Shown here one piece after another: positions 18,137 to 26,202 of a stretch of DNA of 64,000 bases. The position numbers and the translations under genes are program-made. The notes under the pieces were generated by a model. The model worked only from the letters and a program-made list of their open reading frames with translations, was not told the DNA's origin and made no database searches. Origin of the DNA: an uncultured Odoribacter sp. (GTDB lineage: Bacteria > Bacteroidota > Bacteroidia > Bacteroidales > Marinifilaceae); contig CAJTSF010000002.1 in assembly GCA_910578985.1 (NCBI GenBank), forward strand, positions 62,001 to 126,000, given 5' to 3'. How positions within the stretch are numbered: the first letter of the stretch is position 1; each line of letters starts with the position of its first letter.

Positions 18137-18886
18137 ATGACAAATAAAAAAAAAGCAATATCATTTCTCTGGCAACATTTCCTGCTCCTGATTTCATTGT
18201 ATCTGATGACCTTGGGAGTCGTTCTATGTGTAAAATCCTCTTTGGGTAGCAGTGTAATCTCCTCGCTGCCGTTTGTCTTTTCGCTGGCGGGACCGATAAG
18301 CCGTGTCCCCGAGTGGACAATCGGCGGATACACAATTGCAATGAATTTTATTCTGGTGTTTTGTCAAATACTCATCCTGCGCCGCGCATTCGACCCCATG
18401 CAGCTTTTTCAGCTTGTCATCGGATTCGTATTCGGGTGGCTTATAGACCTTAACATGGCACTGACAACCGGATTGGAATGCACGACCTTGCCGTCGCAGA
18501 TGTTGACCCAATTCGCAGGATGTACTATCATGGGTATCGGCATCGCCTTCGAGGTGCGGTGCAGCTCGGTAACCATGCCGGGTGAGGGTATTTCCATTAC
18601 CATCAGTCAGGTGACAAAGCGTCCTTTCGCCAAAGTAAAGATATGGGTGGATACGACCCTCGTACTACTCGCCGTTGCCGGATGTTATCTCTTTTTCGGG
18701 AGCTGGCAATGGAATGTTATCGGTATCGGAACGCTTTTCGCTATGATATATGTCGGACTGGTAGTGAAACTCATCGCTCCGCATCTGGGTTGGTTCGACC
18801 GCCTGCTGGACTATCGCCCGGGCTTTAGGCGTTATCTGTTCGGACTGGCCCGATTTCTATATCGTCGCGGCGGAGCAAAAGAATAA
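18137..18886 (+). CDS. YczE/YyaS-like integral membrane protein (DUF6198 type)
   Basis: I choose the ATG at 18137 (249 residues) because the upstream 51 bases contain the -7 element. About six hydrophobic segments are visible, the first (ISFLWQHFLLLISLYLMTLGVVLCV) directly after a Lys-rich start. The motif LGSSVISSLPFVFS, then GWLIDLNM and GEGISITISQVTKRPFAKVKIWVDT, match the YczE/YitT-related family of membrane proteins with unknown transport role. Codons 4-6 form a run of nine A. The gene opens a small accessory patch between recN and lipA. Confidence 0.85.
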   Translation: MTNKKKAISFLWQHFLLLISLYLMTLGVVLCVKSSLGSSVISSLPFVFSLAGPISRVPEWTIGGYTIAMNFILVFCQILILRRAFDPMQLFQLVIGFVFGWLIDLNMALTTGLECTTLPSQMLTQFAGCTIMGIGIAFEVRCSSVTMPGEGISITISQVTKRPFAKVKIWVDTTLVLLAVAGCYLFFGSWQWNVIGIGTLFAMIYVGLVVKLIAPHLGWFDRLLDYRPGFRRYLFGLARFLYRRGGAKE

Positions 18887-18887
18887 A

Positions 18888-19442
18888 ATGATAATGGAAA
18901 CAGACAGATTGATATTGAGACCTTGGCGGGAATCCGATGCTGTATCGCTTTTCAGATATGCAAGCGATCCTGACATCGGGCCTATTGCCGGCTGGCTCCC
19001 GCACGCCAGTGTAGACGATAGTCTTGAAATCATACGCACTGTATTTGCCTCACCTGAAATCTATGCGGTTGTATTAAAAAATAGCCATGAGCCGGTCGGC
19101 AGTTGCGGAATAATGTTTTCCGACAGTCTCCACTCAGCAGATATGAAGCAGGGTGAAGCGGAGATAGGCTATTGGATTGGCAAGCCTTATTGGGGACAAG
19201 GTATGATTCCCGAGGCTGTAAAAGCATTACTTTCAAGGTGCTTTAATAAGTTAAGACTTGACGCTGTATGGTGTGGATACTACGAAGGCAACGATAAGTC
19301 GAAACGCGTATGTGAGAAAAGTGGATTTAAGTATCATCATACTAATCCGGATATTGTTTCACCTCTTGGAGACAAGCGTACTGAACATTTTTATGTGATG
19401 ACAAAAGAAGATTACAAGATGATGTATAAGAGGAAAGCTTGA
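18888..19442 (+). CDS. GNAT acetyltransferase (RimJ/RimL type)
   Basis: The 184-residue protein begins METDRLILRPWRESDA, a standard opening of RimJ/RimL-like acetyltransferases; the second ATG at 18894 is an equally good start. The acetyl-CoA site is visible as IGYWIGKPYWGQGMIPEAVKALLSR, and CEKSGFKYHH marks the end of the fold. Substrates of this class range from ribosomal proteins to small amines; the one here is unknown. It follows the membrane protein by one base. Its third bases look more AT-rich than in the neighbouring housekeeping genes. Confidence 0.9.
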   Translation: MIMETDRLILRPWRESDAVSLFRYASDPDIGPIAGWLPHASVDDSLEIIRTVFASPEIYAVVLKNSHEPVGSCGIMFSDSLHSADMKQGEAEIGYWIGKPYWGQGMIPEAVKALLSRCFNKLRLDAVWCGYYEGNDKSKRVCEKSGFKYHHTNPDIVSPLGDKRTEHFYVMTKEDYKMMYKRKA

Positions 19443-19516
19443 ATTTATCTGAAAAATGGAAATAAACAACATTATAATAAAGAGCGGAAAATAAGTATAA
19501 AGGATTAAAGCCGACA

Positions 19517-20368
19517 ATGGAAATAAGAAATTTAGAACATACTGATTTTGATACGCTGTTCAACGCCTTTGAACGTGCATTTGCCGACTATGAAGTTCAT
19601 TTTGACAAGAAAGAAGTCCGTTCCATGCTGCTCCGACGCGGCTATGTTCCCTGGCTATCATTCGCCGCTTTCGACAATGGAGAGATTGTAGCTTTTACTT
19701 TAAATGGCATAGGGATATTTAATGGCATTCCTACAGCTTACGACACCGGGACCGGAACAGTCAAGGAGTATCGCGGACAGGGTATCGCCCGGGAGATATT
19801 CAGTTATTCACTTCCATTTCTAAAAGAGTCGGGTATCAGGCAATATCTGTTGGAAGTGTTGCAGAACAACAGCAACGCTATCGCAATTTATCGCCGAATG
19901 CGATTCAATACCACACGGGAGTTTGCCTGCTACAGGCAATCAATTGATAAAATCAACATATCTGCGGTCGCAGACAATGATTGCATAATCAAACCTGTGG
20001 AAATGGATTTTATTCGGCAGGCTCAATCGTTCTGCGATTTCACGCCATCATGGCAAAATAGCATCGAGTCAGTCGAGCGAGGGGAAGCCGAACTTAAATT
20101 CCTTGGTGCCACGATTGGCGAAATGCCGGTGGGATACTGTGTGTTTGATCCCGCAACAGGCGACTTGTCGCAGATAGCAGTCAGGGATGAATACCGACGT
20201 AGAGGCATTGCGTCCATACTGCTTCAAGAGGCAATTAGATGTATAAAAACAGACTTTGTAAAAGTTCTGAATATCAGTGCCGATAACCAAGTTATGCCCG
20301 CTTTTCTCGAACGCAATAATATCTTATTGGCAAGCAGACAGTTTGAAATGTTATTGCAGATTTCATAA
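19517..20368 (+). CDS. Tandem GNAT acetyltransferase
   Basis: The 283-residue protein contains two GNAT folds. The first (about 1-145) has the acetyl-CoA loop YRGQGIAREIFSYSLPFL and NNSNAIAIYRRMRF. The second (about 155-283) has LSQIAVRDEYRRRGIASILLQEAI and a final short strand. Such two-domain forms are common in detoxifying acetyltransferases of Firmicutes and Bacteroidota; the substrate is unknown. The gene follows the other GNAT gene by 74 bases. It looks more AT-rich than its flanks, consistent with later acquisition. Confidence 0.88.
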   Translation: MEIRNLEHTDFDTLFNAFERAFADYEVHFDKKEVRSMLLRRGYVPWLSFAAFDNGEIVAFTLNGIGIFNGIPTAYDTGTGTVKEYRGQGIAREIFSYSLPFLKESGIRQYLLEVLQNNSNAIAIYRRMRFNTTREFACYRQSIDKINISAVADNDCIIKPVEMDFIRQAQSFCDFTPSWQNSIESVERGEAELKFLGATIGEMPVGYCVFDPATGDLSQIAVRDEYRRRGIASILLQEAIRCIKTDFVKVLNISADNQVMPAFLERNNILLASRQFEMLLQIS

Positions 20369-20509
20369 TGAATTTATACGATTAAAGAACTTGTGAAAAT
20401 CATATCAATCAGAGAGACCACGACCTGTCTCGAACCAGCAGTTACTATGAAACTACGAATGTCGTGACGAAAAGTGAAATTGCATTAAAATGGAGATACT
20501 TGGAAAACA

Positions 20510-21076
20510 ATGAAAGTAGTAGGAATCAACGGGAGTGCCCGGAAAGACGGCAACACAGCTACAATTATCGGCAAGGTTTTTAATGAACTCAACAAGGATG
20601 GTGTCGAAACCGAACTTATACAGTTGGCTGATTATGAAATTCAACCGTGTCGCGGATGCTTTGCTTGTAAAGACCGTGGCAACTGCGTGTTTGCGAATGA
20701 TGGATTTGCAGAGATATTCAACCGGATGGTGGAGGCCGACGGCATAATACTCGGCTCCCCGGTATATTCCGCCGACGTGTCGGCAAAGATGAAAGCTTTT
20801 CTGGAGCGCAGTGGTGCTGTAGTCGCAACCAATCCCGGGCTACTCCGCCATAAGGTAGGTGCTTCGGTTGCCGCCGTGCGTCGCGGTGGGGGTATGACAA
20901 CCGTTGACACAATGAATCACTTTATGCTCAACAAAGAGATGATTGTCGTTGGTTCTACTTACTGGAACATGGTCTATGGCAAGACTGTCGGAGAGGTCCT
21001 CAATGATGAGGAAGGCATGGCTAATATGCGCAACCTTGGCGAGAATATGAGATTTATCCTCAAAAGAATAAATTAA
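20510..21076 (+). CDS. NADPH-dependent FMN reductase/flavodoxin-like protein
   Basis: The 188-residue protein has the flavodoxin-like FMN phosphate loop GINGSARKDGNTATI at 5-19, a CRGCFACKDRGNC cysteine motif near 47-59 and LGSPVYSADVSAKMKAFLERS, the usual order in the iron-sulfur flavoprotein and FMN-reductase group. The Cys motif (C-x2-C-x2-C-x5-C) resembles the compact cluster site of Isf-type proteins, but a cluster is not proven. It is one of the genes between recN and lipA. The 140 bases before it hold no recognised feature. Confidence 0.88.
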   Translation: MKVVGINGSARKDGNTATIIGKVFNELNKDGVETELIQLADYEIQPCRGCFACKDRGNCVFANDGFAEIFNRMVEADGIILGSPVYSADVSAKMKAFLERSGAVVATNPGLLRHKVGASVAAVRRGGGMTTVDTMNHFMLNKEMIVVGSTYWNMVYGKTVGEVLNDEEGMANMRNLGENMRFILKRIN

Positions 21077-21213
21077 AGTAAATAGCTGATTATAGGATTG
21101 GTAGCAATGGGTATAAGAAAGCAAAATGAGACAAATGACTTGCCCAACAACGGCGATGCCTTCAATGTTACATTTTATCGGTCGGATTAGAGTTTTACCT
21201 GCAAAATTGTCCT

Positions 21214-21221
21214 TATCTTTG
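21214..21221 (+). promoter_or_regulatory. -7 element (TATCTTTG) before the Sel1-repeat gene
   Basis: TATCTTTG fits TAnnTTTG and lies 57 bases before the ATG at 21278. A TTTT at 21193-21196 could serve as a weak -33 partner. Confidence 0.5.
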
Positions 21222-21277
21222 TAACTGATTGTTTGTAAGGTTACGATGAAGTTTGACACAGAACATTCGAAACAGCG

Positions 21278-23044
21278 ATGAACGGTAAGTACAGCCTGCC
21301 TGTAGTGAAGGCAGTAGATTTGATATGGACGAGTTTCGACCGCGAGGAAATCAGACGCGGTTATGCCATGCTTATGCAGGCGGCGCAGCAGGGTGATGCC
21401 GATGCACTGTGTTTTATCGCCCGGTGCTTTATGGGCGAGCAATACGTGTGGAGCGGAGCCGGATTCGCCACCGATAAAGAGAATGCTTCCAAACTGATGC
21501 AGAAAAGTGTCCTGATGGGAAGTGCCACAGGAGTGCTTTGTGCCGTTAGAAGCGGCAACTTCACCCCGTCAGTGCAGCGTGGAATGCCTTTCGGGTCGTT
21601 CAAGGAGGCTTTTGACGAGATTCTCGGGCAAGCAGAGCGTGGCAATGCGTTCTGCTGCTACATGATAGGAAATGTCTATTTTTGGGGCGACTATCTGCTT
21701 GTCGAGCCGGAACTTGCCAAACAATTCAAGAATGAAAACAAATACGACGCCTGGGCTTACCCGATAGCCAAAGAATGGTATGAGCGCAGCTTCAACGGTC
21801 GTGTATGCGCCGGCTGGGGCAACTACTGCGACATACGCAAGTCGGGATTGTGCCACATCAAACAAGATATCTACGAAAACTATTTCCGCGCGCTGGCGGA
21901 AATATCTCCTGTAATATGCAACAACTACGGATTCTATCTCGAAACCGAGAAGAATAACCCCGAGGCGGGTCTGACATATTACGCCAAGGCTGCCATGCGG
22001 GGCGATACGCAGGGCGCATACAATGCCGGCATGGACTACGACCAGGGTGTCGGTGTGGCGCAGGACATTGACACGGCATTCGATTTCTACGAGTTGGCGG
22101 CTTTCGGAAATCATCCCGGTGGACAGTGGCAAGTGGGCTATTACTATTTCCACGGCTGGGGTAAAGTTGAGCAGGATTATGCCAAGGCGGCAGAATGGTT
22201 CGGGAAAGCGTATGAGAACCCCAAATGTCGCGGCAAGAACAAGATACAGTCTGCCGCCTATCTCGGCGTCTGCTGTCAGAACGGTCTCGGCGTGGTGCAG
22301 GATGATGACGCGGCATTGGAGTATCTTCAGGAAGCGAAAGAAGGCATCGATGACTTATTGGAACCCATCAATGGCATGGTACTCAACGCACTGGGCGTAG
22401 CGTATGCTTTTGGACGGGGCACGGAAGAGAATATCAAACTCGGTTACCAGTACTTTGAGAATGCGGCAAAACTCGGTTCGGAGGAGGCAAAAGAACATCT
22501 ACAATATATCAACTCCCCGGAATACAAAGCCGATGGACGGGTAAAAGAGACGGAACCTTTTTACCAAAAATTGGCGGAAAGCATCAGGAAAGCCGCCGAA
22601 AAAGATTTGCATCATATTCTGGAGCAAATAGGAGACGAACATATTTATACGGCAGCATTAGTGACCGACAGCGATTGCCTCACGCTGTTTCTTGCAATCA
22701 ACACGACAGAATATCTGCAGGAGAACGGAGGTCCTGACAGCCAAAGCAAGTGGATGCCGGACGAATGGGGATATTCCGATGCCAACAACAGCGAACTGTC
22801 GAAACTCAGCACACTGCTGTGGCAACATAATGAAAATCTGCCAAGCGAAGCCTATTTCATAGATGCGGTCATCTCCGCGATGAAACAGCTCAAAGACGCA
22901 AAAGCATTCGGGGAGCACAAAGGGGAAATAACCTGCTTCGTCTCCATGTCGGACGACGAAGCGGCGGAGCATATCGAGGATTCTTCAGCCATACGACTGA
23001 ACTCTCCTGAACTCGCAAATACGTTTTTGAATCGTGACAAGTGA
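21278..23044 (+). CDS. Sel1-repeat protein with C-terminal DUF4303-like domain
   Basis: The 588-residue protein has no signal peptide. Sel1-type repeats run from about residue 20 to 410, clearest at DTQGAYNAGMDYDQGVGVAQDIDTAF, HPGGQWQVGYYYFHGWGKVEQDYAKA and LNALGVAYAFGRGTEENIKLGYQYF. From about 430 to the end is a different domain with ALVTDSDCLTLFLAINTTEY, SKWMPDEWGYSD and a closing RLNSPEL. The W-x-P-x-E-W pattern and this order resemble DUF4303, a family I recall from immunity-gene neighbourhoods; this link is inference. No toxin gene is adjacent. Confidence 0.8.
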   Translation: MNGKYSLPVVKAVDLIWTSFDREEIRRGYAMLMQAAQQGDADALCFIARCFMGEQYVWSGAGFATDKENASKLMQKSVLMGSATGVLCAVRSGNFTPSVQRGMPFGSFKEAFDEILGQAERGNAFCCYMIGNVYFWGDYLLVEPELAKQFKNENKYDAWAYPIAKEWYERSFNGRVCAGWGNYCDIRKSGLCHIKQDIYENYFRALAEISPVICNNYGFYLETEKNNPEAGLTYYAKAAMRGDTQGAYNAGMDYDQGVGVAQDIDTAFDFYELAAFGNHPGGQWQVGYYYFHGWGKVEQDYAKAAEWFGKAYENPKCRGKNKIQSAAYLGVCCQNGLGVVQDDDAALEYLQEAKEGIDDLLEPINGMVLNALGVAYAFGRGTEENIKLGYQYFENAAKLGSEEAKEHLQYINSPEYKADGRVKETEPFYQKLAESIRKAAEKDLHHILEQIGDEHIYTAALVTDSDCLTLFLAINTTEYLQENGGPDSQSKWMPDEWGYSDANNSELSKLSTLLWQHNENLPSEAYFIDAVISAMKQLKDAKAFGEHKGEITCFVSMSDDEAAEHIEDSSAIRLNSPELANTFLNRDK

Positions 23045-23066
23045 AAAACATTTAAAAGAAAATACG

Positions 23067-23924
23067 ATGACGAACAATCGAAAGAAGCCGGAATGGTTGA
23101 AAATTCAACTGCCCATGGGGCAACTGTCGGTGGAGGTGATGAACACCATCCGCGACAACCGGTTGAATACCATCTGTACCAGCGGACGGTGCCCGAACCA
23201 GGGAGAGTGCTGGGGATGCGGTACCGCCACATTCATGATCGGCGGCAATGTATGCACGCGGGCATGCCGTTTCTGCAACGTGACAACGGGACATCCAGCG
23301 CCGCTGGACGCTGCGGAGCCGGAGCATGTGGCACAATCGGTGAAGGCACTAAAACTGAGGCATGTGGTGATTACATCGGTGGACCGGGACGATGTGGAGG
23401 ACTTGGGCGCGGGACATTGGGTGAAAGTCATCCGGGCGGTGAAGGAAGCCTGTCCGGACACGACGATGGAAGTACTGATTCCCGACTTCCAAGGGCGGGA
23501 GGAATTGGTTGCACAGGTGATTGAGGCGGCGCCGGAAGTCATTTCGCACAACCTCGAAACGGTGCGCCGCCTGTCGGACAGCGTGCGGAGCCGCGCCAAG
23601 TATGACACCTCGCTGCAAGTACTGCGGCAGGTGGCGGCGGCGGGCGTGACCGCCAAGTCGGGCATCATGTTGGGTTTGGGTGAACGGCGCGAAGAGATTC
23701 TGGAGACGATGGACAACCTGCGCGCCGTCGGGTGCCGGGTGATGACCATCGGGCAGTATCTGCAACCCACCGCCAAGAACATCGAGGTGCAGGAGTACGT
23801 CCATCCGGACACTTTCGAGGAATACAAGCGCATCGGACTGGAGAAAGGCTTCGCCTTCGTGGAGAGCGGTCCGCTGGTACGTTCCAGCTACCACGCCGAG
23901 CGGCATGTGATACGCCAATCATAA
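23067..23924 (+). CDS. lipA: Lipoyl synthase
   Basis: The 285-residue radical SAM enzyme inserts two sulfurs into octanoyl groups on carrier proteins. The auxiliary cluster cysteines are C37, C42 and C48 (CTSGRCPNQGEC) and the radical SAM CxxxCxxC is C63, C67 and C70. The start at 23067 (MTNNRKKPEW) is preferred; a GTG 33 bases upstream overlaps the end of the Sel1 gene. Seven bases after its stop begins lipB, giving a complete lipoylation pair. Confidence 0.97.
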   Translation: MTNNRKKPEWLKIQLPMGQLSVEVMNTIRDNRLNTICTSGRCPNQGECWGCGTATFMIGGNVCTRACRFCNVTTGHPAPLDAAEPEHVAQSVKALKLRHVVITSVDRDDVEDLGAGHWVKVIRAVKEACPDTTMEVLIPDFQGREELVAQVIEAAPEVISHNLETVRRLSDSVRSRAKYDTSLQVLRQVAAAGVTAKSGIMLGLGERREEILETMDNLRAVGCRVMTIGQYLQPTAKNIEVQEYVHPDTFEEYKRIGLEKGFAFVESGPLVRSSYHAERHVIRQS

Positions 23925-23932
23925 AGAGAGCC

Positions 23933-24616
23933 ATGACGACGGATTTTTCGGATTTGGGATACAAGGGCTACCGGGAAGTATGGGCTTACCAGGAGGAGCA
24001 GCTGGCTGCAATGGTGCGGGCGAAAGTGTCAGGAGAAAGCGTCAGGGGACAGGTTCTGTTTGTGGAGCATCCGCCGGTGTACACCATCGGCAAGAGCGGG
24101 CATGCCGCCAATATGCTGCTGAATGAGGCGCAACTGGCAGCGCGGCAGGTGGAGTGTATTCCCGTGGACCGGGGCGGCGACATCACATTCCACGGTCCGG
24201 GGCAACTGGTGGTCTATCCGCTGCTGGACCTCGACAGCCTGCACATCGGCGTGAAAGAATACGTGCACCGCCTGGAGGAGGCGGTCATCCGCACCTTGGA
24301 GGCTTACGGCATCCGTGGCGAACGGGTGGCGGGCGCTACCGGGGTATGGCTCGACAGAGAAACCCCGCAGGAGCGGAAAATATGCGCCATCGGGGTCAAG
24401 TGCTCCCGGAGCATCACAATGCACGGACTGGCGCTAAACGTCAATACGGACCTCTCCTATTTCAATGACATCAACCCCTGCGGATTCGTGGACAAAGGGG
24501 TCACCTCCATCGCCCGGGAAATCGGACATCCCGTGGACTTCGAGGAGACCAAAACGCGGCTGCGCGAACAGTTCCGTCACATTGTACTTACCGGCTCAGA
24601 CCAAGAAAACGAATAA
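23933..24616 (+). CDS. lipB: Octanoyltransferase
   Basis: The 227-residue enzyme moves octanoate from ACP to lipoyl domains, the step before LipA. Visible motifs are RGGDITFHGPGQLVVYPLLDL, IGVKCSRSITMHGLALNVN (Lys about 156) and NPCGF (Cys about 183), the usual LipB catalytic pair. The start is the ATG eight bases after the lipA stop; the frame is open 200 bases further up but only as a shadow inside lipA. The last 21 bases overlap the tail of the convergent PAP2 gene. Confidence 0.96.
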   Translation: MTTDFSDLGYKGYREVWAYQEEQLAAMVRAKVSGESVRGQVLFVEHPPVYTIGKSGHAANMLLNEAQLAARQVECIPVDRGGDITFHGPGQLVVYPLLDLDSLHIGVKEYVHRLEEAVIRTLEAYGIRGERVAGATGVWLDRETPQERKICAIGVKCSRSITMHGLALNVNTDLSYFNDINPCGFVDKGVTSIAREIGHPVDFEETKTRLREQFRHIVLTGSDQENE

Positions 24617-25294
24617 AGAATACAACAAGAGGGCAAGTATCGTCACCCCTCCGACATAGAGCGTGGAGCGGAATCCCTTCACCTCGCCGAAAAGGGATTC
24701 CCCCTCTCCCACCTCCAGCACCCTCCTCACGACAGGTAACGATAGCAACCAACGGTATAACGCATAGATAATCGCTGCCCCGCTCAACCCTACCACGGCG
24801 CCCGCCAGCAAATCTCCGGGATAATGGACGCCCAGATAGATGCGGGAATAGGAATTGAGCGACGCCCAAAACAGCAGGAACAGCGTCAGCGCCCGCCGGC
24901 GGAACAGGAACATCACCAGGAACGCCAGCGCGAAAGAGTTGGCGGCATGGCAGGAGGGAAAACCGTAAGGACCGCTCCGCTTACCGTTGAGGATATGCAC
25001 ATAAGGCGAAATGGGATTATTGAGGTTCGAGGGGCGCATCCGCTCCACAGCGGGACGAATCCAGGTGGCGCACACCTGGTCGGCATAGGCGATGGTCAGC
25101 GCAATGGCTGCCACCGTGAACAGCGCCACCCGCCAGTTGCCATTCCGGAGGAGGATATACAGAATCGTGGCGTACATGGGCACCCACGTCCATTTAGCGG
25201 AGACATACCACATGAAAGAATCCCAGAACGGGGCATGCAGGGCATTCAATGCCAGGAGCAGCTGTTGGTCGAGATGGTTGAGTGTTTCAAGCAT
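24596..25294 (-). CDS. PAP2 family phosphatase
   Basis: The 232-residue membrane protein has five or six hydrophobic segments and the PAP2 motifs: the K/RP part near VERMRPSNLN, PSCHAANSFALAF (His) and SRIYLGVHYPGDLLAGAVVG (His). Many members dephosphorylate lipid A or undecaprenyl diphosphate at the periplasmic face; which applies here cannot be told. I start at MLETLNHLDQQLLLALN, which is typical for the family; the frame continues upstream but through the promoter of the divergent nitrilase gene. Confidence 0.92.
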   Translation of the reverse strand: MLETLNHLDQQLLLALNALHAPFWDSFMWYVSAKWTWVPMYATILYILLRNGNWRVALFTVAAIALTIAYADQVCATWIRPAVERMRPSNLNNPISPYVHILNGKRSGPYGFPSCHAANSFALAFLVMFLFRRRALTLFLLFWASLNSYSRIYLGVHYPGDLLAGAVVGLSGAAIIYALYRWLLSLPVVRRVLEVGEGESLFGEVKGFRSTLYVGGVTILALLLYSLFVFLV

Positions 25295-25358
25295 GGGTTT
25301 ATTTTGTTTTAACGGTAAATGACGGGATGAAAACGGGTACAAAAGTAATAAAAATATG

Positions 25359-25366
25359 TAACTTTG
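25359..25366 (+). promoter_or_regulatory. -7 element (TAACTTTG) before the nitrilase gene
   Basis: TAACTTTG fits TAnnTTTG, 25 bases before the ATG at 25391. No TTTG at the expected -33 distance. Confidence 0.5.
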
Positions 25367-25390
25367 TTCCGTCACGAAAAAAAACGAGCC

Positions 25391-26182
25391 ATGAGAATCA
25401 CATTGGTGCAGTCCTCTATTCTGTGGGGAGACGTGGACGGAAACCTGGAACGTTTCGGAGCGAGGCTGGCGCAACGGCTGGACACGGATATCATCCTCCT
25501 GCCCGAGATGTTTCCCTGCGGCAGCGCCATGACACGCAAGGCTCCGGAAGAGATGCGGCGCGAACTGGCGGATCATGCCACCCGCTACGGGGAGGTCTGC
25601 GCGTTGATGGAAGCGTGGGCGAAGGCGCAGAATGCGGCGGTCATCGGCTCGACCGTGTACGGCGAGGGAGGACAGTACTACAACCGCGCAGTAGTGGCAT
25701 TCCCCGACAGTCCCTCCCTACATTACGACAAACGCCACTGCTTCCGCATGGGCGGCGAACAGGACTATTTTACGGCAGGGCATGAACGGCTGGTGTTCTC
25801 CTTCCGGGGGGCGAAAATCGCGATATTCATATGCTACGACCTGCGTTTCCCCGTATGGTGCCGCAACACGGACCGGTACGACGTGGCGGTATTCACCGCC
25901 AACTGGCCCGAAGCACGGCGGGAAGTGTGGAACGCGTTGCTACGGGCACGCGCCATCGAAAACCAGGCATTCGCCGCCGGGGTGAACTGCGTGGGCACCG
26001 ATGCAGGCGGGCTGCGGTATGCCGGAGATTCCGCCGTATGGGATGCCCGCGGGAAGCGCTGCGGGGGAGCTGAGGAACATGCGGAAGAGACCGTCACCGT
26101 GGCGTGCGACTTGGAGGCGTTGGACGCCTTCCGGCAGAAATTCGCCGTACTGGAGGACCGGGATGAATTTGAAATCACATAA
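25391..26182 (+). CDS. Carbon-nitrogen hydrolase (omega-amidase/Nit2 type)
   Basis: The 263-residue protein shows the nitrilase triad: Glu in LLPEMFPCG (about residue 39), Lys in HYDKRHCFRMGGE (about 118) and Cys in IFICYDLRFPVWCR (about 150). The RFP after the Cys and the FRMGGE sequence match Nit2/omega-amidases, which hydrolyse alpha-ketoglutaramate. I start at MRITLVQSSILWG; an ATG 27 bases up would add an unusual leader next to the -7 box. It lies 20 bases before the DPP IV gene, so the two are likely co-transcribed. Confidence 0.93.
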   Translation: MRITLVQSSILWGDVDGNLERFGARLAQRLDTDIILLPEMFPCGSAMTRKAPEEMRRELADHATRYGEVCALMEAWAKAQNAAVIGSTVYGEGGQYYNRAVVAFPDSPSLHYDKRHCFRMGGEQDYFTAGHERLVFSFRGAKIAIFICYDLRFPVWCRNTDRYDVAVFTANWPEARREVWNALLRARAIENQAFAAGVNCVGTDAGGLRYAGDSAVWDARGKRCGGAEEHAEETVTVACDLEALDAFRQKFAVLEDRDEFEIT

Positions 26183-26202
26183 TCATATTTAATTTTTACT
26201 CT

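Noticed and set aside
23732..23932. N-terminal extension of lipB
   Set aside because: The added 67 residues are the shadow of lipA; normal LipB starts at 23933.
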